Assembly (NCBI GenBank): GCA_022702545.1 | Contig: JAHRBC010000002.1 | Span: forward strand, 1,922,001-1,986,000 | Source of the DNA: Phycomyces nitens | Taxonomy: Eukaryota > Mucoromycota > Mucoromycetes > Mucorales > Phycomycetaceae | Direction of reading: 5' to 3' | DNA: 64,000 nucleotides | Part shown: positions 33,559 to 47,839 of the stretch, in pieces | Layout of the letters: every line of letters begins with the position of its first letter | Numbering within the stretch: the first letter of the stretch is position 1 | Notes under the pieces: generated by a model | Told to the model about the DNA's origin: nothing | What the model saw: the letters and a program-made list of their open reading frames with translations, nothing else | Database searches by the model: none | Made by a program: the position numbers and the translations under genes

Positions 33559-35275
33559 ATGTCGGAAGACAAAATTAATCAATCAATAATGTTCCAACAG
33601 CCATTTCCAACCGAGCTTCTGCTCAACATCTTTACCAACCTCAATGGCACAACTCTTGCCCATTGCACACTGGTCTGTCGGCAGTGGCGGGCAGTTATAC
33701 AACACTATGACGATCTGATCTGGAGAATAATCTCGCTTAGAGACTATGAAGACAATATATTGAGTCTGTTTTGGTCATTGCGCTTTCCAGATCCACACGT
33801 AGCCAATTCTATTGGTGTGCCATCCAAACACAGCCCACCAAACCGTACCCTAAAGAGATCCTGGCAAGACATGTACCGCATAACCAAGAATTGGCATACT
33901 GGCCACTGTCAAGCTTATTTCCCCGAAATAAAAGCACCTCTGGCTGGTCAATGGATATCTGGTGTGGTGGGGTATCCCAGAGAAGCGTCTTGTTTTAGTA
34001 TGATCAATATATCCAGCACAGGCTCTTTGGTGCGTTCAAATCCTGTCTACCGGAACCCAATCGGCCCCCCGCACAGTCTAATCATGACCGATCCGCACAC
34101 ATGTCAGACTACTTTTCTAAAGTCTGTAGACGATGCCAGCACACCCGGGCTGATCACAGAAGGCCGCCGTCACATCATCCTCTGCCATTCTACCCTGCCG
34201 TCTTCCAAATGGATCGTAACCGGAGGTCTGGATGGCTCGGTGGCTCTCTGGGATTCCGGCACCCGGATGCTGGCTTGGATGTGGCATGGGCATCGGGGGC
34301 GGGTCTTGTGTGTGAGCATGAATGACAAGTGTAAGCCAAATAACCAAATGGACCTGCCTTAATAAATAAAAAACCCCCCAATCTTTAGTGGCTGTGAGTG
34401 GTGGAACGGATAGCAATATTTGCGTCTGGGACCTCGAAAACCACCGATTCGAGGGGTCTGACACAAGCACAAGATACACTGGCACAACCCCACGAGGCCA
34501 CATTGATATATCATCCTATGTATCCAGCCATGGAGACTGGTGCCAGGGTGTGGGAGATATAGCTGTCAATACCCATCTGGTGGCATGTGCGCCCGAATCT
34601 GCTGGCCCAATCCTCGTCTTCTCGCTCTTGACTGGCTGCTTAGTGTACGAGCTCCAGCCAAACATTGAGCCCCAGGAATGGCCGTTCTCTGGAGTACTTG
34701 GGGTGATAAATATTTGCCTGACTCCATTCTTCCTCATCACAAAGGGAAAGGTATTTGAGGATGACAATAGTGTGCCCGTATATCCCAGGCGGCCAAGAGT
34801 ACCTGTTACGCCACCAGCACAGCCTGCAATTGAGCCTCCTTCGGTGCAAATGACGCCTTACCAGCTCTATCGCTATTACCAATCCCAACAGCAACAACAA
34901 CAGCAACATACAGGCGATTCTTATATGGAGACCAGGGAACGGTTCGATTGTCTGAATGTGTGGTCCCTTCAGACGGGCAAGATGGTCTATAGACTCATGC
35001 CAGTACTCGAACACGACACACGATACACTATTACCGACATTCGTCTCTGCCCTGACTTTTCAAGGGTGTTGGTCTGCCTAGAGACACGAGGCTGCCCATC
35101 AGACAGGCATCGCATCGAAGAACGGCTCTACTGCTGGGACTTTTCCTGTCATAGTAACTCGATGGACCAGCCAGACACCACCACTCGGCAAGAATTGACA
35201 GCTGTGCAGATTGATGGTCCACAATTGTCACAAGCACATCAAAAGATAGGAAAGGCATGGATGTACTACATGTGA
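33559..35275 (+). CDS. F-box/WD40-repeat protein
   Basis: A 552-aa protein from exons 33559-34330 and 34389-35275. An F-box lies near residues 14-55 (PFPTELLLNIFTNLNG, then CTLVCRQWRAVI), followed by a beta-propeller-like region with two clear WD units (WIVTGGLDGSVALWD and LAVSGGTDSNICVWD) and weaker ones later (FDCLNVWSLQTGKMVY; RLYCWDFSC). The architecture suggests an SCF substrate receptor. A short polyglutamine tract (YYQSQ then six or seven Gln) interrupts the C-terminal half. The intron GTAAGC-CTTTAG joins t to tg to give LAVSGG, completing the second WD unit. The target is unknown. The first ATG is used; an internal Met at residue 11 is possible. Confidence 0.85.
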
Positions 35276-35772
35276 TATTCTCCATATTATGTACATAGCC
35301 TTCCATGTACCCTTGTATATTACCTCCAAGATCTGTATCATATATATATATATCATATCTACCTTTTTGACATTTTTTATTTTGATATTTTGGCTCTTTT
35401 GATATTCCCCAGTCCAATTGGCATTGATTAATAATAATAATGAAAAGATTATATTATCTGTGACCAAGCGACTCTAGACAATTGCAGCCATCCCTTTATG
35501 CACATCTTTTTAAAATCTTGATTGTCCCTGCCTTGGAGATTGGCGGTTGATATTAAACAGAATCTATTGATTTCAAACTATCTTGTATTATTATTTTTCT
35601 TTCTGTTATTGATAAATGTCATTAAAAGGGGGTTTGGTTCAAGACCATGATTATTATTATTGCTATTGGTATTGCTATTGGTATTGGTATTATTATTATT
35701 GCTACTATTATTGTCATTTAAACTTGGATGCTCTTTATGCCCAGTGAAATAAATAGAGAGTTATTTAGAGTA
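35276..35772. other. Convergent intergenic region
   Basis: Shared 3' flank of the F-box/WD40 and kinase genes. It contains an ATT/GCTATTGGT tandem region (35650-35715) and a TA run (35342-35352). No gene seen. Confidence 0.5.
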
Positions 35773-37437
<1,665 letters not shown>

Positions 37438-39667
37438 TGTTATAAAAAGAGAAGGAGCAGAGCAAGAAGGGAATAATATGAAAACCAGAACAAACGCTTT
37501 GTAGACCTGACCTTTTTACAGGAGACACGCACATCTATATTTCACGTGATTAGTCTTGCAGGAAAAAGAAAAAAAATAAAATAAGCTTGATTGGCGTCTC
37601 CAAGCTAAATGACATCTCATGATGCACAACGGTTACAGGTTTAGTCTTGGCAAGCATGGCCATGTTCTATAGCAGACTATATATGTCTACATCTTTAAAT
37701 CTCTATATTGAGAATCGAAACCTTAAGATTTATGGTTCTTGTGGCGATTGGAGGCACTTTGGGCACATTTACTCCATCAAATAAATATTCAAAAAATATA
37801 TTCAAAAAATATTCAAAATATTCAAAATAGGCTTGTTAATTCTATTGGAATCTCTAGACAATTGAATATTCCATTTTAGAAAAAAAGGTTCGCCCGCAAT
37901 ATTGCCTCTGAAAAATAATGATAATAATAATAATAATGATAATTGTAGATCCTAATAAAAGAACAACTGAGGGAATTTTACGTTATTGGGCTCTTTTTTA
38001 TTTTATATATATTTTTGCCGCTCAAGGCATCGAGCCACCAAGCGCATTTCTTTATTAGGAGATATTCTTTGATGGAACCCAAGTTCATTCCAAAACCATG
38101 TTCTGATAAGAAGTTTCTTTGGATAGGCTAGTTGGCTTAATCAGTCTCGTCCAGACTTGGGCTTGTAGATCGGACCAGCCCAAGATACCCTTTATGTATC
38201 CTAGCAACTGGGGTTTACTCTAAATCCGTAACTGTACGCCCTGAGATTATTATTTATTTTTTCCTTTGGCTGATATAATCATTGTCACAGACCAATCTTT
38301 ATCCTACTAATAGGTTCCAGCGATCGATTGTTCTTTACAAACAAAGACATAGGGGACGGCAGATAGGACTAGTTGATTCATAAGTATGGAAGGTGTACAG
38401 ATAACCAATTTCTCTAAAGGTTGAATGAGCATGAACTATTTACTATATTGCCATCGTACAAGGGAACAATCAGTCTAAAGCCACTGTCTTTCCAAAAAGT
38501 CCTTGAAAATGCTTGGCCCCGGTTGGCCAGCCCAGACTAGACTCTCAAAATTAGCCATGGTCAACAAGCCATAAATGATCTTTTGCAAAAAAGTACAAAT
38601 CCATGATAATATTTGTACTACTTGAGCTAAAGAAACCTCTATTTATAAAAACAGGTCATGTCGATTCGGCAAACACAAGTATTTTAGACTGTACTGGTCA
38701 AAGTCTGTATTATCAGGCGGGTATTCACGGATACAAACCGTTTTACCGGTACTAAAACAAAAAAGAAAAAGAGACTTGAACATTCAAGAGATGGGCATTT
38801 TGTATTAAATAGACTCTTGTATCCATTAAGCTCCAATAAACAAATTCATAGTTAATTAAGCTTGAGACTTGAAGATCATCAGTGTGTCTTTTGGTACGCG
38901 GACCATGGCGTAAAATTGGATATTTTACTCATCATTCTGTTATAGATTTACTCTTGCCATCATAAATATATATATATATTTATAAAAATAGAGAATACAT
39001 ACATGCCATGCAATGTACAATACAAACAATACTTTGGCACCAGGCCTAAAATCAACCTCTTTTATCCATCTTCTCACAGATTACTCGAATGCCTAGAATA
39101 CACCATCTGAAAATGAGACCCCTTGAGATCTCTCTTTTTCTTTCTCTTTCTAGAGAGAGAGAGAGATGCTTCTGTCAGCCAAAAAGGCTATCTAGACCCT
39201 GTTTCCTGTTGATTACATAAATATAAAAGACTTGCATTAAATATTGCTTACTTGACCATCTTCTTTTGCTATTTAAAGATTGCAAACATCTTTGTGGTCT
39301 CCTGGGGCACTGGAAAGGTCAAGGACTAGATATCTTTAATTTGTTTGATTGAAACAAATATAGTTCAATTCTAAAGGCTTGCCAAATGTTCTCTAGTCCA
39401 AAAATACAAAAGCTAATATTTACAAGTCAAATTGTACCAACAGTTCCCCTCTTACATTTATACCTGATACACTTCTTTACTGACTCTTGGTCATATAGAC
39501 TTTATCTTTGTTTCATCCAAGCACTACTAAACTATCCTGTCCATAGTAAACCATTATCAAACATTCTCGAATAGACACACACAAAAGGGATTTGCCATCC
39601 CAATGCTTTATTTATTTTTTATTTATTTTTCAAAAATCCATCAAAACCACAGCAATAATTGTTACGC
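37438..39667. other. Intergenic region upstream of the kinase gene
   Basis: No gene seen in 2.2 kb. It contains A/T-rich tracts, a repeated ATTCAAAAAATAT unit near 37788-37830, a (TAA)n run near 37918-37938 and an AG microsatellite near 39151-39165. A 62-codon plus frame at 39386-39574 has no recognisable features. Confidence 0.5.
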
Positions 39668-41071
39668 CTAGACCTCATGAAAGCTAATGGCAAGGGCTCC
39701 AGGCTTCTCATAATCATCATATTGCTGGTATTTTTTGCTCTGTGGTATAAAAATTAGTCAAATGATTTACGAGTTGCCAAAACCACAATACTCACCAATG
39801 CTCTTCTCTTTCTCAATGTCATTTTACCACGGATAAGATTATAGTATGCCTTTTCACCGTCTCCGTCATCTCTAAAGGTGATTATCAAATGCTTCTGCTC
39901 TGATGAATTGTCATGCTGATACTCATAATCACGCACAAACTCATACGAAGCGGGCTAAACGGTACATCAAACGTGAGTTCCAATACAATTCTACTTCTTC
40001 CCACCCAAATCCCCATTACCTCATCACCCATTGGTTTGCCCTGTCTTTTCTGTCGCTTGAGTCTTTCGGTAGCCTCGCCATCGGGCAAGAACCATATGAG
40101 ATAGCGATCATCAGGATCGTGTGGATTAGTAATGGGTTGCAGTACACCACGGTCAGTTGCATCTTCTTCAGACGGACGCTTTTTGCCGGCCATTGAACCA
40201 GAAGCCTTGTCGGCCTGTTTACGTTTGGCAAGTCTCTCATCGTCGGCAGGGTCAACGTTGAATTGTGCAATGCTATAGTCAGTGTGCTGGCAGATAGGAT
40301 CAGGTAGGATGGGAATAATACGCTTTGCACGTTTCTTGGTGATGGGATGCTGAAGGGTCAATGGTTGAGGTTCAAAGGTCTTTAGGATACCAGCAATCTG
40401 GCCTTCATGAGTCGAGTATTCCTTGGACCGATCTGTAGCTGCCAATCCCGACATTGCAAATCGATGTTCCATTGGTTCTGTCCGAACTACAGTCGTACGT
40501 GTTTCGGCTGCAATGTACTCTGATCGACGCAACCAAGTTACGTTGGATTTGAAATGACTCTTTGCTTTTGCGGCCTGTTCGTCCACTGGCTGGGTCATGA
40601 GCACCTTGTCTTCCTCACTGATTTCCTCCACCAATCTCATCACTACCAAAACCGCAGCAGATAGACAGATGGATATAAGTCAAGAGTGTATAATTGAATT
40701 TAATTAAAAACCGACCATCTTCGGGATTGGCTTCCATTGCATCCAGATAATCAATCAACGTCTTGTCGAACGAACGTGTGGAGTTTTGGTCGATTGCAAG
40801 CGAATAAGGTGTGGTTTCGATAAGAGTGGATGTTTTGTAGGGAATGTGGCGGTCTACGAGAGAGGAAATGTCGAGTAGTTTTGGTGGAAAGGGTAGTGGA
40901 GGAAGGGTGTTGCGATAACGTACGCGACATATAAAGTCGCTTCGAAACTTGCTATTCCAATCCTAGTTGTGTGAGTCGATTTGTGGTTTTTCTTTTTTCT
41001 TTGTATATGTAGGTAATCAGCAGGCAAATTGCCATTCATTTAGCAAACATTACACACCTTTTGGATGCCAT
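39668..41071 (-). CDS. PAF1: RNA polymerase II-associated factor PAF1
   Basis: A 372-aa Paf1 homologue, core of the PAF1 complex that travels with RNA polymerase II and supports histone H2B ubiquitination and elongation. Exons: 41071-41054, 40962-40716, 40642-40020, 39954-39796 and 39739-39668. The hallmark DFICRVRYRNTLPPLPFPPK lies near residues 15-35, followed by LRRSEYIAAE, the FEPQP region, LPDP and DDRYLIWFLPDGE. The basic C-terminal part reads MTLRKRRAL. The first exon is just 18 nt (MASKRC) and joins in phase with a GTAATG donor; it is the least certain piece. The protein is shorter than yeast Paf1 (445 aa), lacking much of the acidic tail. It is head to head with the Asterix gene. Confidence 0.92.
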
Positions 41072-41219
41072 GATTTGCAAAGGATAAAACGAAAAAAAGT
41101 AGACAAGGCGAGGCTTTTGAATAAACTCATAATTCAAAGTCACGTCTTGCTGAGATGGACTAGGAAAATAAAGCAATGTCCAATAGGCTGTAAGCTTGTC
41201 CAATCCCACCTTTATAACA
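41072..41219. promoter_or_regulatory. 148-bp shared bidirectional promoter of PAF1 and Asterix genes
   Basis: Only 148 bases separate the two start codons, so both transcripts must start within or overlap this piece. It contains CCAAT in one direction (CCAATAGG near 41180) and a second CCAAT near 41200, suggesting CCAAT-binding-factor control. No TATA box is evident. A 95-codon plus-strand frame crossing it is treated as chance. Confidence 0.5.
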
Positions 41220-41760
41220 ATGTCATCCATCAAAGGCGATCCTCGTCGACCTGACAAGATTGTGCCCTTTCATCAGGCTCCCAAGAATGAGGAAGAGGCA
41301 GACTTTACGAGCAACATTGCCATGTTTACTGGTATGTTTCTGTAGGCTCATTTGTCCAACCGATATTTATCATCATCATCGTCATCATCGTCATCATCAT
41401 CATCTTTTTAAGCCATGGGTGGTATTATGATGAGAGTAAGTTTATTCAAAGTGTCATGAAAAAGGTAGCTTATTATAGGGTATTTGGACTTTAGAACCAA
41501 TTCAAGATTATTCCTTGGATTGCTTCTTATTTCGGCCTGTCTGCCTTCTTGAACAAGAGAACTTCATTAAAGACTGGTGATGGTCTTGCGGACAGTGGAT
41601 CATTGTGAGTATTTTATAAAGATATTTGAAATTTTATTAACAAATATTGGATATTAGGGTTGCATTTGTATCATTGTTTACCTATTATCTCAATGTCTAT
41701 ATGCTCAACCGAAACACGATCCAGGCATTGGTAGATAGTCCACAAGACACTTTAGATTAA
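41220..41760 (+). CDS. Asterix-like protein (WDR83OS/UPF0139), PAT-complex ER membrane chaperone subunit
   Basis: A 115-aa protein from exons 41220-41331, 41413-41435, 41495-41604 and 41658-41760. The N-terminal DPRRPDKIVPF is the Asterix family mark (human DPRRPNKIV). Three hydrophobic segments follow: GGIMMRNQFKIIPWIASYF, the AFLNK-flanked stretch and VAFVSLFTYYLNVYML. In animals Asterix pairs with CCDC47 as the PAT complex, which shields polar membrane segments during insertion at the ER; yeast lacks clear partners. The second exon is 23 nt. All junctions are in phase. Intron 1 carries an imperfect (CATCGT/CATCAT)n tract at 41371-41405. Confidence 0.88.
41371..41405. repeat. (CAT/CGT)n trinucleotide tract inside Asterix intron 1
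   Basis: About 12 trinucleotide units of CAT with interspersed CGT, ending about 7 bases before the intron 3' splice site. Confidence 0.85.
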
Positions 41761-42207
41761 GAGATTGTTTTATGCAAGTGTCTCGGGTGTGAATGATGGC
41801 CATATCTGTGGAGACGATGGGGCCGTTTGCAGCGACAACACACCCTACAACAATACCAAAAAGATATAATGATGATTATGGTTGTAATAAAATAATAAAA
41901 CATTAATAAGAACAAGAGGTATATATATATATATATATATAAGTGTGTGTGTGTGTATATGTATACATGTATGTATATATGTAGATGTATATGATGGAAT
42001 TTCTGGGAAAGTTGTACACATACGACACACAAACATTTGTTTTGGTCCTAGTCTGATACACAGACAGGTCCCCTCTCATTCCCCCGGCCATTTACAACTA
42101 ACTTAAAGACATAACAATTGGATACTTAAACTAGCTTGTTTCCTGACAAGAAAAGAAAAAGTAATACAGAAGAAATAAAGAAGAACAAGTTCTTTTTTTT
42201 GTTTTGT
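41761..42207. other. Convergent intergenic region
   Basis: Contains a TA run then a GT/TA run (41920-41990). These create spurious long minus-strand Tyr/Ile/His frames. No gene seen. Confidence 0.5.
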
Positions 42208-42794
42208 TCATCGGCCTTCCTGCTCTTCATAAAATGTCTTGAGATACTCCTCTGCTTCAAAGTATTCGGCCTTTACTCGCGGTAGGAGAGGTGTGATCTG
42301 ATCAAGCGCAACGGTTTCTGTCAGGATCTTGTCATTGTCCTTACAGTTTCCAATATTCTGGATCTTTTCGCAGGTTGCCTTGACCTTTCTTAGGCCGATT
42401 GCAGCAGAACTGCCTTTCAGAAAGTGACCAAGACGGGATAATTCCGGCAAGTCTTTCTTTTCGCTTTTAAGAAATGATTTATTACTTGTTATAGACATAT
42501 TCAAGATGATCTCTATACTTACAGGGCAGTGTCCATGGCCTCAAACGTAGTCTCGGCCTGTTTGAAATAATCAAGAACAATGCTGTGGGAGAATTCATGG
42601 TCGTCTTCGTCGTCCATGTCCAGGAGCTGATCAAATGTGTTCATGTCAATCAGGTCATCCGCATTTAGTACTCGGCCGTCCGACTCTTCTTCAGCCGGGA
42701 CCTCTGCATTGTCCAGAGGTTTGACGGGAGGGTCCTTTAGGATAGAGTGCTTGTTTTTTTTGAGGGGTGCGGTGGAGGGTATCTTAATAGCCAT
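42208..42794 (-). CDS. YPD1: Histidine phosphotransfer (HPt) protein, Ypd1-like
   Basis: A 175-aa HPt protein from exons 42794-42523 and 42463-42208. The phosphorylatable histidine is His104 in LGHFLKGSSAAIGL, the classic Ypd1/HPt motif. The preceding helix (IDMNTFDQLLDMDDEDDHEF, then SIVLDYFKQAETTFEAMDTAL) fits the first helices of the four-helix bundle. In fungi Ypd1 relays phosphate from a hybrid histidine kinase to the response regulators Ssk1 and Skn7, setting the HOG stress pathway. The 40-residue Pro/Lys-rich N-terminus before the HPt is variable. Upstream, ATGCAAACC near 42856 followed by a GTAAGC could be a 5'-UTR intron start, but I could not join it. Confidence 0.92.
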
Positions 42795-43306
42795 TTTAAA
42801 CGAATTCTTGGATGCTTACCTGCTCAGCAGTGGGCGTGACTTGCTTGGTTTGCATTCTGAGAGCGATGGAAAGAAAATAGAAATAGAAAAAGAAAAAAAA
42901 TAAAGACAGACAGACGAAATAAAATCAAAATGGAGATTTATTAGAGTGTACGCCCATGTGCCTGTATTCCCTCTACTTGCAACTCTTTACTTGCCAAAAG
43001 GCTGTATGACGCATCGAAACATCGGTCTCTGAATCAGCAGTTAAATATATATAATATAATATAATATATATAGTGGAATCATACACTCAGTGTTCTAGCC
43101 CCTCCTCCTCCTCCATCAGATCAATTAAATAGAACCATTTGGTTTACTAGAATACAAAAGTGCCATATATAAAGATAGCGAGTGAGTGATCGATTGGGAT
43201 CACATGTGGAACAAAAAAAAAAGGCATCATGCCAAGCCACACCTACACCATAGTGAACTTGAAATTTCAAACTTGCTTTCAAATTTTCCCTTTTTATTTT
43301 TCCACC
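42795..43306. other. Divergent intergenic region between YPD1 and Alb1-like genes
   Basis: Holds both 5' flanks. Features seen: an A/G-rich tract (42868-42905), a TA run (43045-43072) and (TCC)n near 43102-43115. A T-rich block precedes the CACCATGG start context at 43302-43309. Confidence 0.45.
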
Positions 43307-43760
43307 ATGGGCAAGATCTCAACATGTAAAGCTCGATTTGATTAAGCCCCTCATAATTATAAAAGTACTCAATCAATCACAGTCCAATCAGATCCTGAGA
43401 ACGTCTCCAAGCATGCTCGCTCTGGAAAGGCATCCAGGAAGATCAAGGAGCCAACTGGTGGTAAGAGATACCACTGCCAATAGTTCAGCATGGTTATATT
43501 AATGGCTACAAACAGCAAAGGCACGTATTGCCGAGGAATTAAAGTTGCTTCAAGCACGAGGCAAGGCCATATCTCTCACATCAAAGACTGTCCACAAGGT
43601 CAAAAAGACTCCGGTCAAGAAGATGGCTAGCGTCAAAAAACAAAAGAAGATGGCCCGAGCCATGATGGTTGCGGACAAGGAAGAGGTTAGAATAGAAAGA
43701 GCAGCCGAAAAGGCAGAGAAGCGAAAGGTACGAAAGCAGGTCTGGGAGAATATCGATTAA
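43307..43760 (+). CDS. Small basic protein, Alb1-like ribosome biogenesis factor (tentative)
   Basis: A 113-aa very basic protein from exons 43307-43325, 43383-43460 and 43516-43760, all in phase. The start context is CCACCATGG. The sequence is Lys-rich (KTVHKVKKTPVKKMASVKKQ, then KKMARAMMVADKEEVRIERA) and ends RKQVWENID. The charged helix and the W-x-x-I/L-N/D end recall Alb1-like shuttling factors that accompany pre-60S ribosomes out of the nucleus with Arx1. The match rests on composition and the C-terminal pattern only, so another nucleolar protein is possible. It is convergent with SQS1 (60 bp between stop codons), itself a pre-ribosome and splicing factor. Confidence 0.62.
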
Positions 43761-43820
43761 GCACATCATTATACACACAATTATTTTTGAAATATACAAG
43801 CATTATTCATCTCTATTCCA

Positions 43821-45621
43821 TCATCCTGTTCCCAATCCCTTTCCCTTTGGGCGCATAATGGCTTCAATGGGGTTGATGATGCCAGTGTTTGTCGTACCAA
43901 GGGAATCACCTTGGCTCCACCTATATATATATATATAACATCAATGATCTGATCATATGAACTCCAAAACAACTCACCCCATCGCAGACAGCATTCGATG
44001 TCCAACATTGGCATCAGAAATAGGAGCCGCGTCCGCAGCAACCACCTTGGCCTGGACCTCTTTTCTATTTTCCTTTTCCTTTTCCTTCTTCTTTGGCTTG
44101 TTCTTTTCTTTCTTTGACAGAGTTGGTGGTCCAAAGATCTTTTGCTTGGCAATTGCTGCCTGCTGCTTGATCGAGAGGGCATTTGTGGCATCTACTGTCT
44201 GTTGTGCCTGGGAAATAAACCGCTCAATATACCGTCTGTCTGCAGGCATAAATGTACGGTCTGTCTTTGTGACAGTTGGCGACCTAGGATATCCATCAGT
44301 GGCCCATTCAAAAAAGCATATATTTTACCTATTCTCTCCAGATCCAAGACTAGTAGATTTCAGATTATATGCTCTGGCCAGCATGTGAACCTGACGTCGT
44401 TCGTTATTAGACATTGGGCTAAACTGGAAGCTAAGAAAGAAAAAAGGCAATTTGGGTTATATATAAATCAACCTCTTTATCAGCTCTTGTTATTTTACCT
44501 GGATATAGAGTCATCGTTTATGAAATCGCATAGGCGTCTATTTTTTAAAAAAGGCATTAGATACACATCAAAAGAACCAACCAGGAAACATGCCTGTCTA
44601 TCTTGCGCATATCAATCTTTGCAACCGTCTCCTTGGACAGCTTCTTTTCCACTTTGCGCAGACGACGTTCCAAGCTCTTTTGCTTCTTTTTTGCCTTTTT
44701 GTCCTCGTTCTCCATCAGCTCCCCGGCCGATATTCGTGCCTTGACGCCTTTTCGAAGACTGGAAGGAAACTCATCCAAGGCATCCTCGAGAGAAAGGCGA
44801 AATTCCTTGTCGGTCATCTCGATAAACCCATCATTCTGAAGATGTCTGCGTCTTTCTTTACGGTTCTTTGGTGGTGCAGACATCTTTTGAATATCAATTA
44901 CATCCTCATCAAGCCATCTATCGACCAGTTTTGGCTCCTTGTCAAGATCAAACTGCTTTACAAATTTCCCGAGGTCTTCTAGACTCTCGCCCTGGAGCTC
45001 CATATTCTCCATGTAATCCTGGATCCATTCCACATCCACATCTGCATCCACATCGTCATCAATGTCAATGTCATCATCATCATCGTCTTCATCTTCATAT
45101 TCTTCTTCTTCTTCTTCGGAATCTTCGTCATATTCATCCTCATCCTTGGTCAAAGAATCTTTGTATTTTGCGGAACTTTCGGCAGCATTGGATGTCTTGA
45201 TATCCTTTTGATATGAAGTACTGACAGTATTGTCAATTGTGATATCGGTTGTGGCTGGACCAGCGGCTGAACCAGTGGCTAAACCAACGAGTTTATCTGT
45301 AGCTGTTTGATCGGCTTCTAGGCTAGACAGTATGTGTGTAACGCTATCGTTGATATCTGGCAACGATCGTTTGACATCCATGGCTGATGGGTTGGCAGGG
45401 TGTTTTGCCTTTTGGGATTTCGTAACATTCTGGACCTCTTGTTCTTCATCAGACGCATCAAAACCTCCAAATAATCTTCGCTCGTCTTCAGATGTTATAT
45501 CCATGATTCCTCTGGGCACAAACCCTCCATTGTGCAATAAATCGATCGATGTATCACTCCTATAGATTTATATCATTCTTGTAAGTTTTTCTTTTCTTGG
45601 TCTGGATACCAAATCAATAAT

Positions 45622-45665
<44 letters not shown>

Positions 45666-46334
45666 GTCTGTCTTACTCGTAGCTAGATTCATTTTCTGCA
45701 GTATCAATCACTGTTTCAGAAGCATCCTTTTTGGGCTGACGAGTGCTTGATTCTGATTGCGAGGTAGACGACGACTGTGGATCTGGTGTGTCTTCTTTTG
45801 ATGAATCGTCTATTGGCGCATTAAACACGATATCCCTCAGTTACTTTGAACGACAAGCATTTTATCTGTAGAATATTGACCATTTATGATTTATATGCTT
45901 ATATTACCAGGTGTATCAGAGGTTGAAAAGAGTGCCCCTGAGCGCGAAGGCAAAAATGTGATGCCACCAGTGTACTTTGATGGTCTGGGCGACTGGAAAC
46001 GGCCTTCTTTATCAGATTCGAATTTTCTGCCCTGTCCGTTTTTACTGCGGTTCTTGTTGCGGCCATTGTTGTACAGTCCCTCGAATTTGCTCAGGAGAAT
46101 GTCAGGATTGGCACTTGCGACTACGTTTGGCTGTTGAGGCTTCTTTTTGGAATGTCTGAATGGCAATTGGGGTTCGTCATCAGAGAACTGTCCAAACAAT
46201 CGAAAGTCTTCTTCTGTAGTATCCTTGGTCTGGGCCTGGAAAACGTATCCCTGGCTAGAGGGAGTTATTTGACGATGGCCTCCTCTTCCACGGCCTCCTC
46301 TTCCACGTCGGGTATTAGATGGTTTGTTTGCCAT
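43821..46334 (-). CDS. SQS1: Sqs1-like R3H and G-patch protein (Prp43 cofactor)
   Basis: A 690-aa protein from exons 46334-45908, 45809-45677, 45559-44594, 44537-44499, 44430-44329, 44283-43978 and 43920-43821. It has an RG-rich N-terminus (RRGRGGRGRGGHRQ), a long acidic stretch (Asp/Glu-rich near residues 330-370), a conserved middle (FDLDKEPKLVDRWLDEDV; RKERRRHL), an R3H domain (about 503-570; MRKIDRRLCDFINDD ... ERRQVHMLARAYNL) and a C-terminal G-patch (VGHRMLSAMGWSQGDSLG ... PIEAIMRPKGKGLG). Yeast Sqs1/Pfa1 uses the G-patch to activate the helicase Prp43 in ribosome assembly and spliceosome recycling. Intron 3 begins GC (ACAG then GCATGT at 44593); this is the only join that keeps the R3H in frame. 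Confidence 0.92.
45622..45664. repeat. (CAA)n / (TTG)n microsatellite inside SQS1 intron 2
   Basis: About 14 perfect trinucleotide units. In the gene's sense they read TTG and lie within the intron 45676-45560, near its 5' end. Confidence 0.9.
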
Positions 46335-47839
46335 GGCTATTTCTATATAGGCAAAGAAATAATAATAAGAATAATAATAATATAAAAAAGAAAGAGAGTA
46401 TGAAGAGTGCCAGAGCCAAAGGGACTTTTTTTTTTTCCTCGTTTCTTTTTTAAATGGTAAAAAGCAAAAAACGGGCAAGGACAAGTCACGGCCGGTAACT
46501 GAAATAAACCTTTTCAGACTTCAAAAAAAAAAAGAATGAATGAATGAATAGCCAAATCTCGCAAACCTGTATATTTCTCTATTATATAAAATTTCCATAA
46601 ATGGGAAAATTAATCTCTAGTGCAAAATTGTTTTCAGACACACCTTGGCACCCCAGTGTGGTAGATTTCAAAGCTGCCTAGAGAGATCTTGTGTTCTTTT
46701 TTTTTGTAAGCTGTGAAAGTATTCTTGGCAAGAGTTTTATTATTTAAAAAGGCTTGTTCAGAATCTTGTTGGTAAGGTTAGGTGCAGGCTAATAGGGAGC
46801 AATATTAGCTCATATTAATGGCCGCAACTTTGAATAAGATTTGCATGTCTTACAATCCATGGGCTGGGTGCAAAGATATATATATATATTGTTGCCTATC
46901 TGAGATACCCAAGGTACCTGGATTAGAACCAACGGAACTGGTTATTGAAATACGTGATGCTTGTCTTTTTTGTTTTGTTTTTATATCTATGGTACAATTA
47001 GTCTTTCAGTAACCAACATATTACTAAGAATTAATGAAATTTAACCCCCCATTTTTTTTCTAATATTTCCTATGATTGAAGAAAAACAACCCTTGTAGAT
47101 AAAAAAACGAAAATTACGTTTAGAATACGGGTTCATATACCATACACCTAGATGGTAATGAATGTAGTTGAATGATAATAAAGTAGTTGGTCCAACTATT
47201 CATCATCATCATCATCCCCAGATATCTCAAGGGCTTCAAAAGACTGTTTGTGTAGAGACATTTGGTATATTTCTTTCATTGTAGCATTATTAATTCTATT
47301 TCAATGGCATACTTATCTTGTAACAAATATACAATATTTAGTCTCTCATAGCATCAATGTTTAAAACTAGTAATTATCCAGTATGAGTATTTGCAACAAC
47401 AAAAAAAGTAAATTTGACTATAATTCATGTCTCCTTTAAACCAGTATTCTCTCACCACCCTTTTCTTCCTTTATTTCTATCGGTCTAGCCCTGGGGTCCA
47501 TATCAAATGGTTTGGAATGTATAGAACTGTGGGTATGTCTGCAGATCGACATGGATCTTGTCTTGTTTGGTTCCCGAGTTTCCAAAGTTTATGAGATGGA
47601 CCGTGCGTCTTGGGTCGGAGAACGCTCGGTTACCTTGGACCCACAAATTTGGCCATCATTGCTGGTTGTCCCTTTGGAAGAATTGTTGGTATTCTCTTTA
47701 CCATTTGTTGCCCTCTTTCAATAATACTTGATATCGTATGTCTAAAATATGTTGCTTGTACTCTGATTTACCTTACTTCCTGTCATGGAATACATTTGCG
47801 AGTTGCAACCTTTTGACCATATTCTCTTGCCAAGGTTAT
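46335..47839. other. Gene-free AT-rich region, left part of the 7.3-kb desert
   Basis: SQS1 5' flank, then AT-rich DNA with homopolymers, a (CAT)n near 47197-47215 and short frames without motifs (for example 46818-47012 and 47512-47724). No supported gene. Confidence 0.5.

Noticed and set aside
41371..41405. Possible CRISPR-like or regulatory repeat
   Set aside because: It is a simple CAT/CGT trinucleotide tract with no spacers, inside an intron of a eukaryotic gene.
41757..42091. Three overlapping minus-strand frames rich in Tyr, Ile, His and Thr
   Set aside because: They are translations of TA and GT/TA microsatellites; no start context, family or domain.
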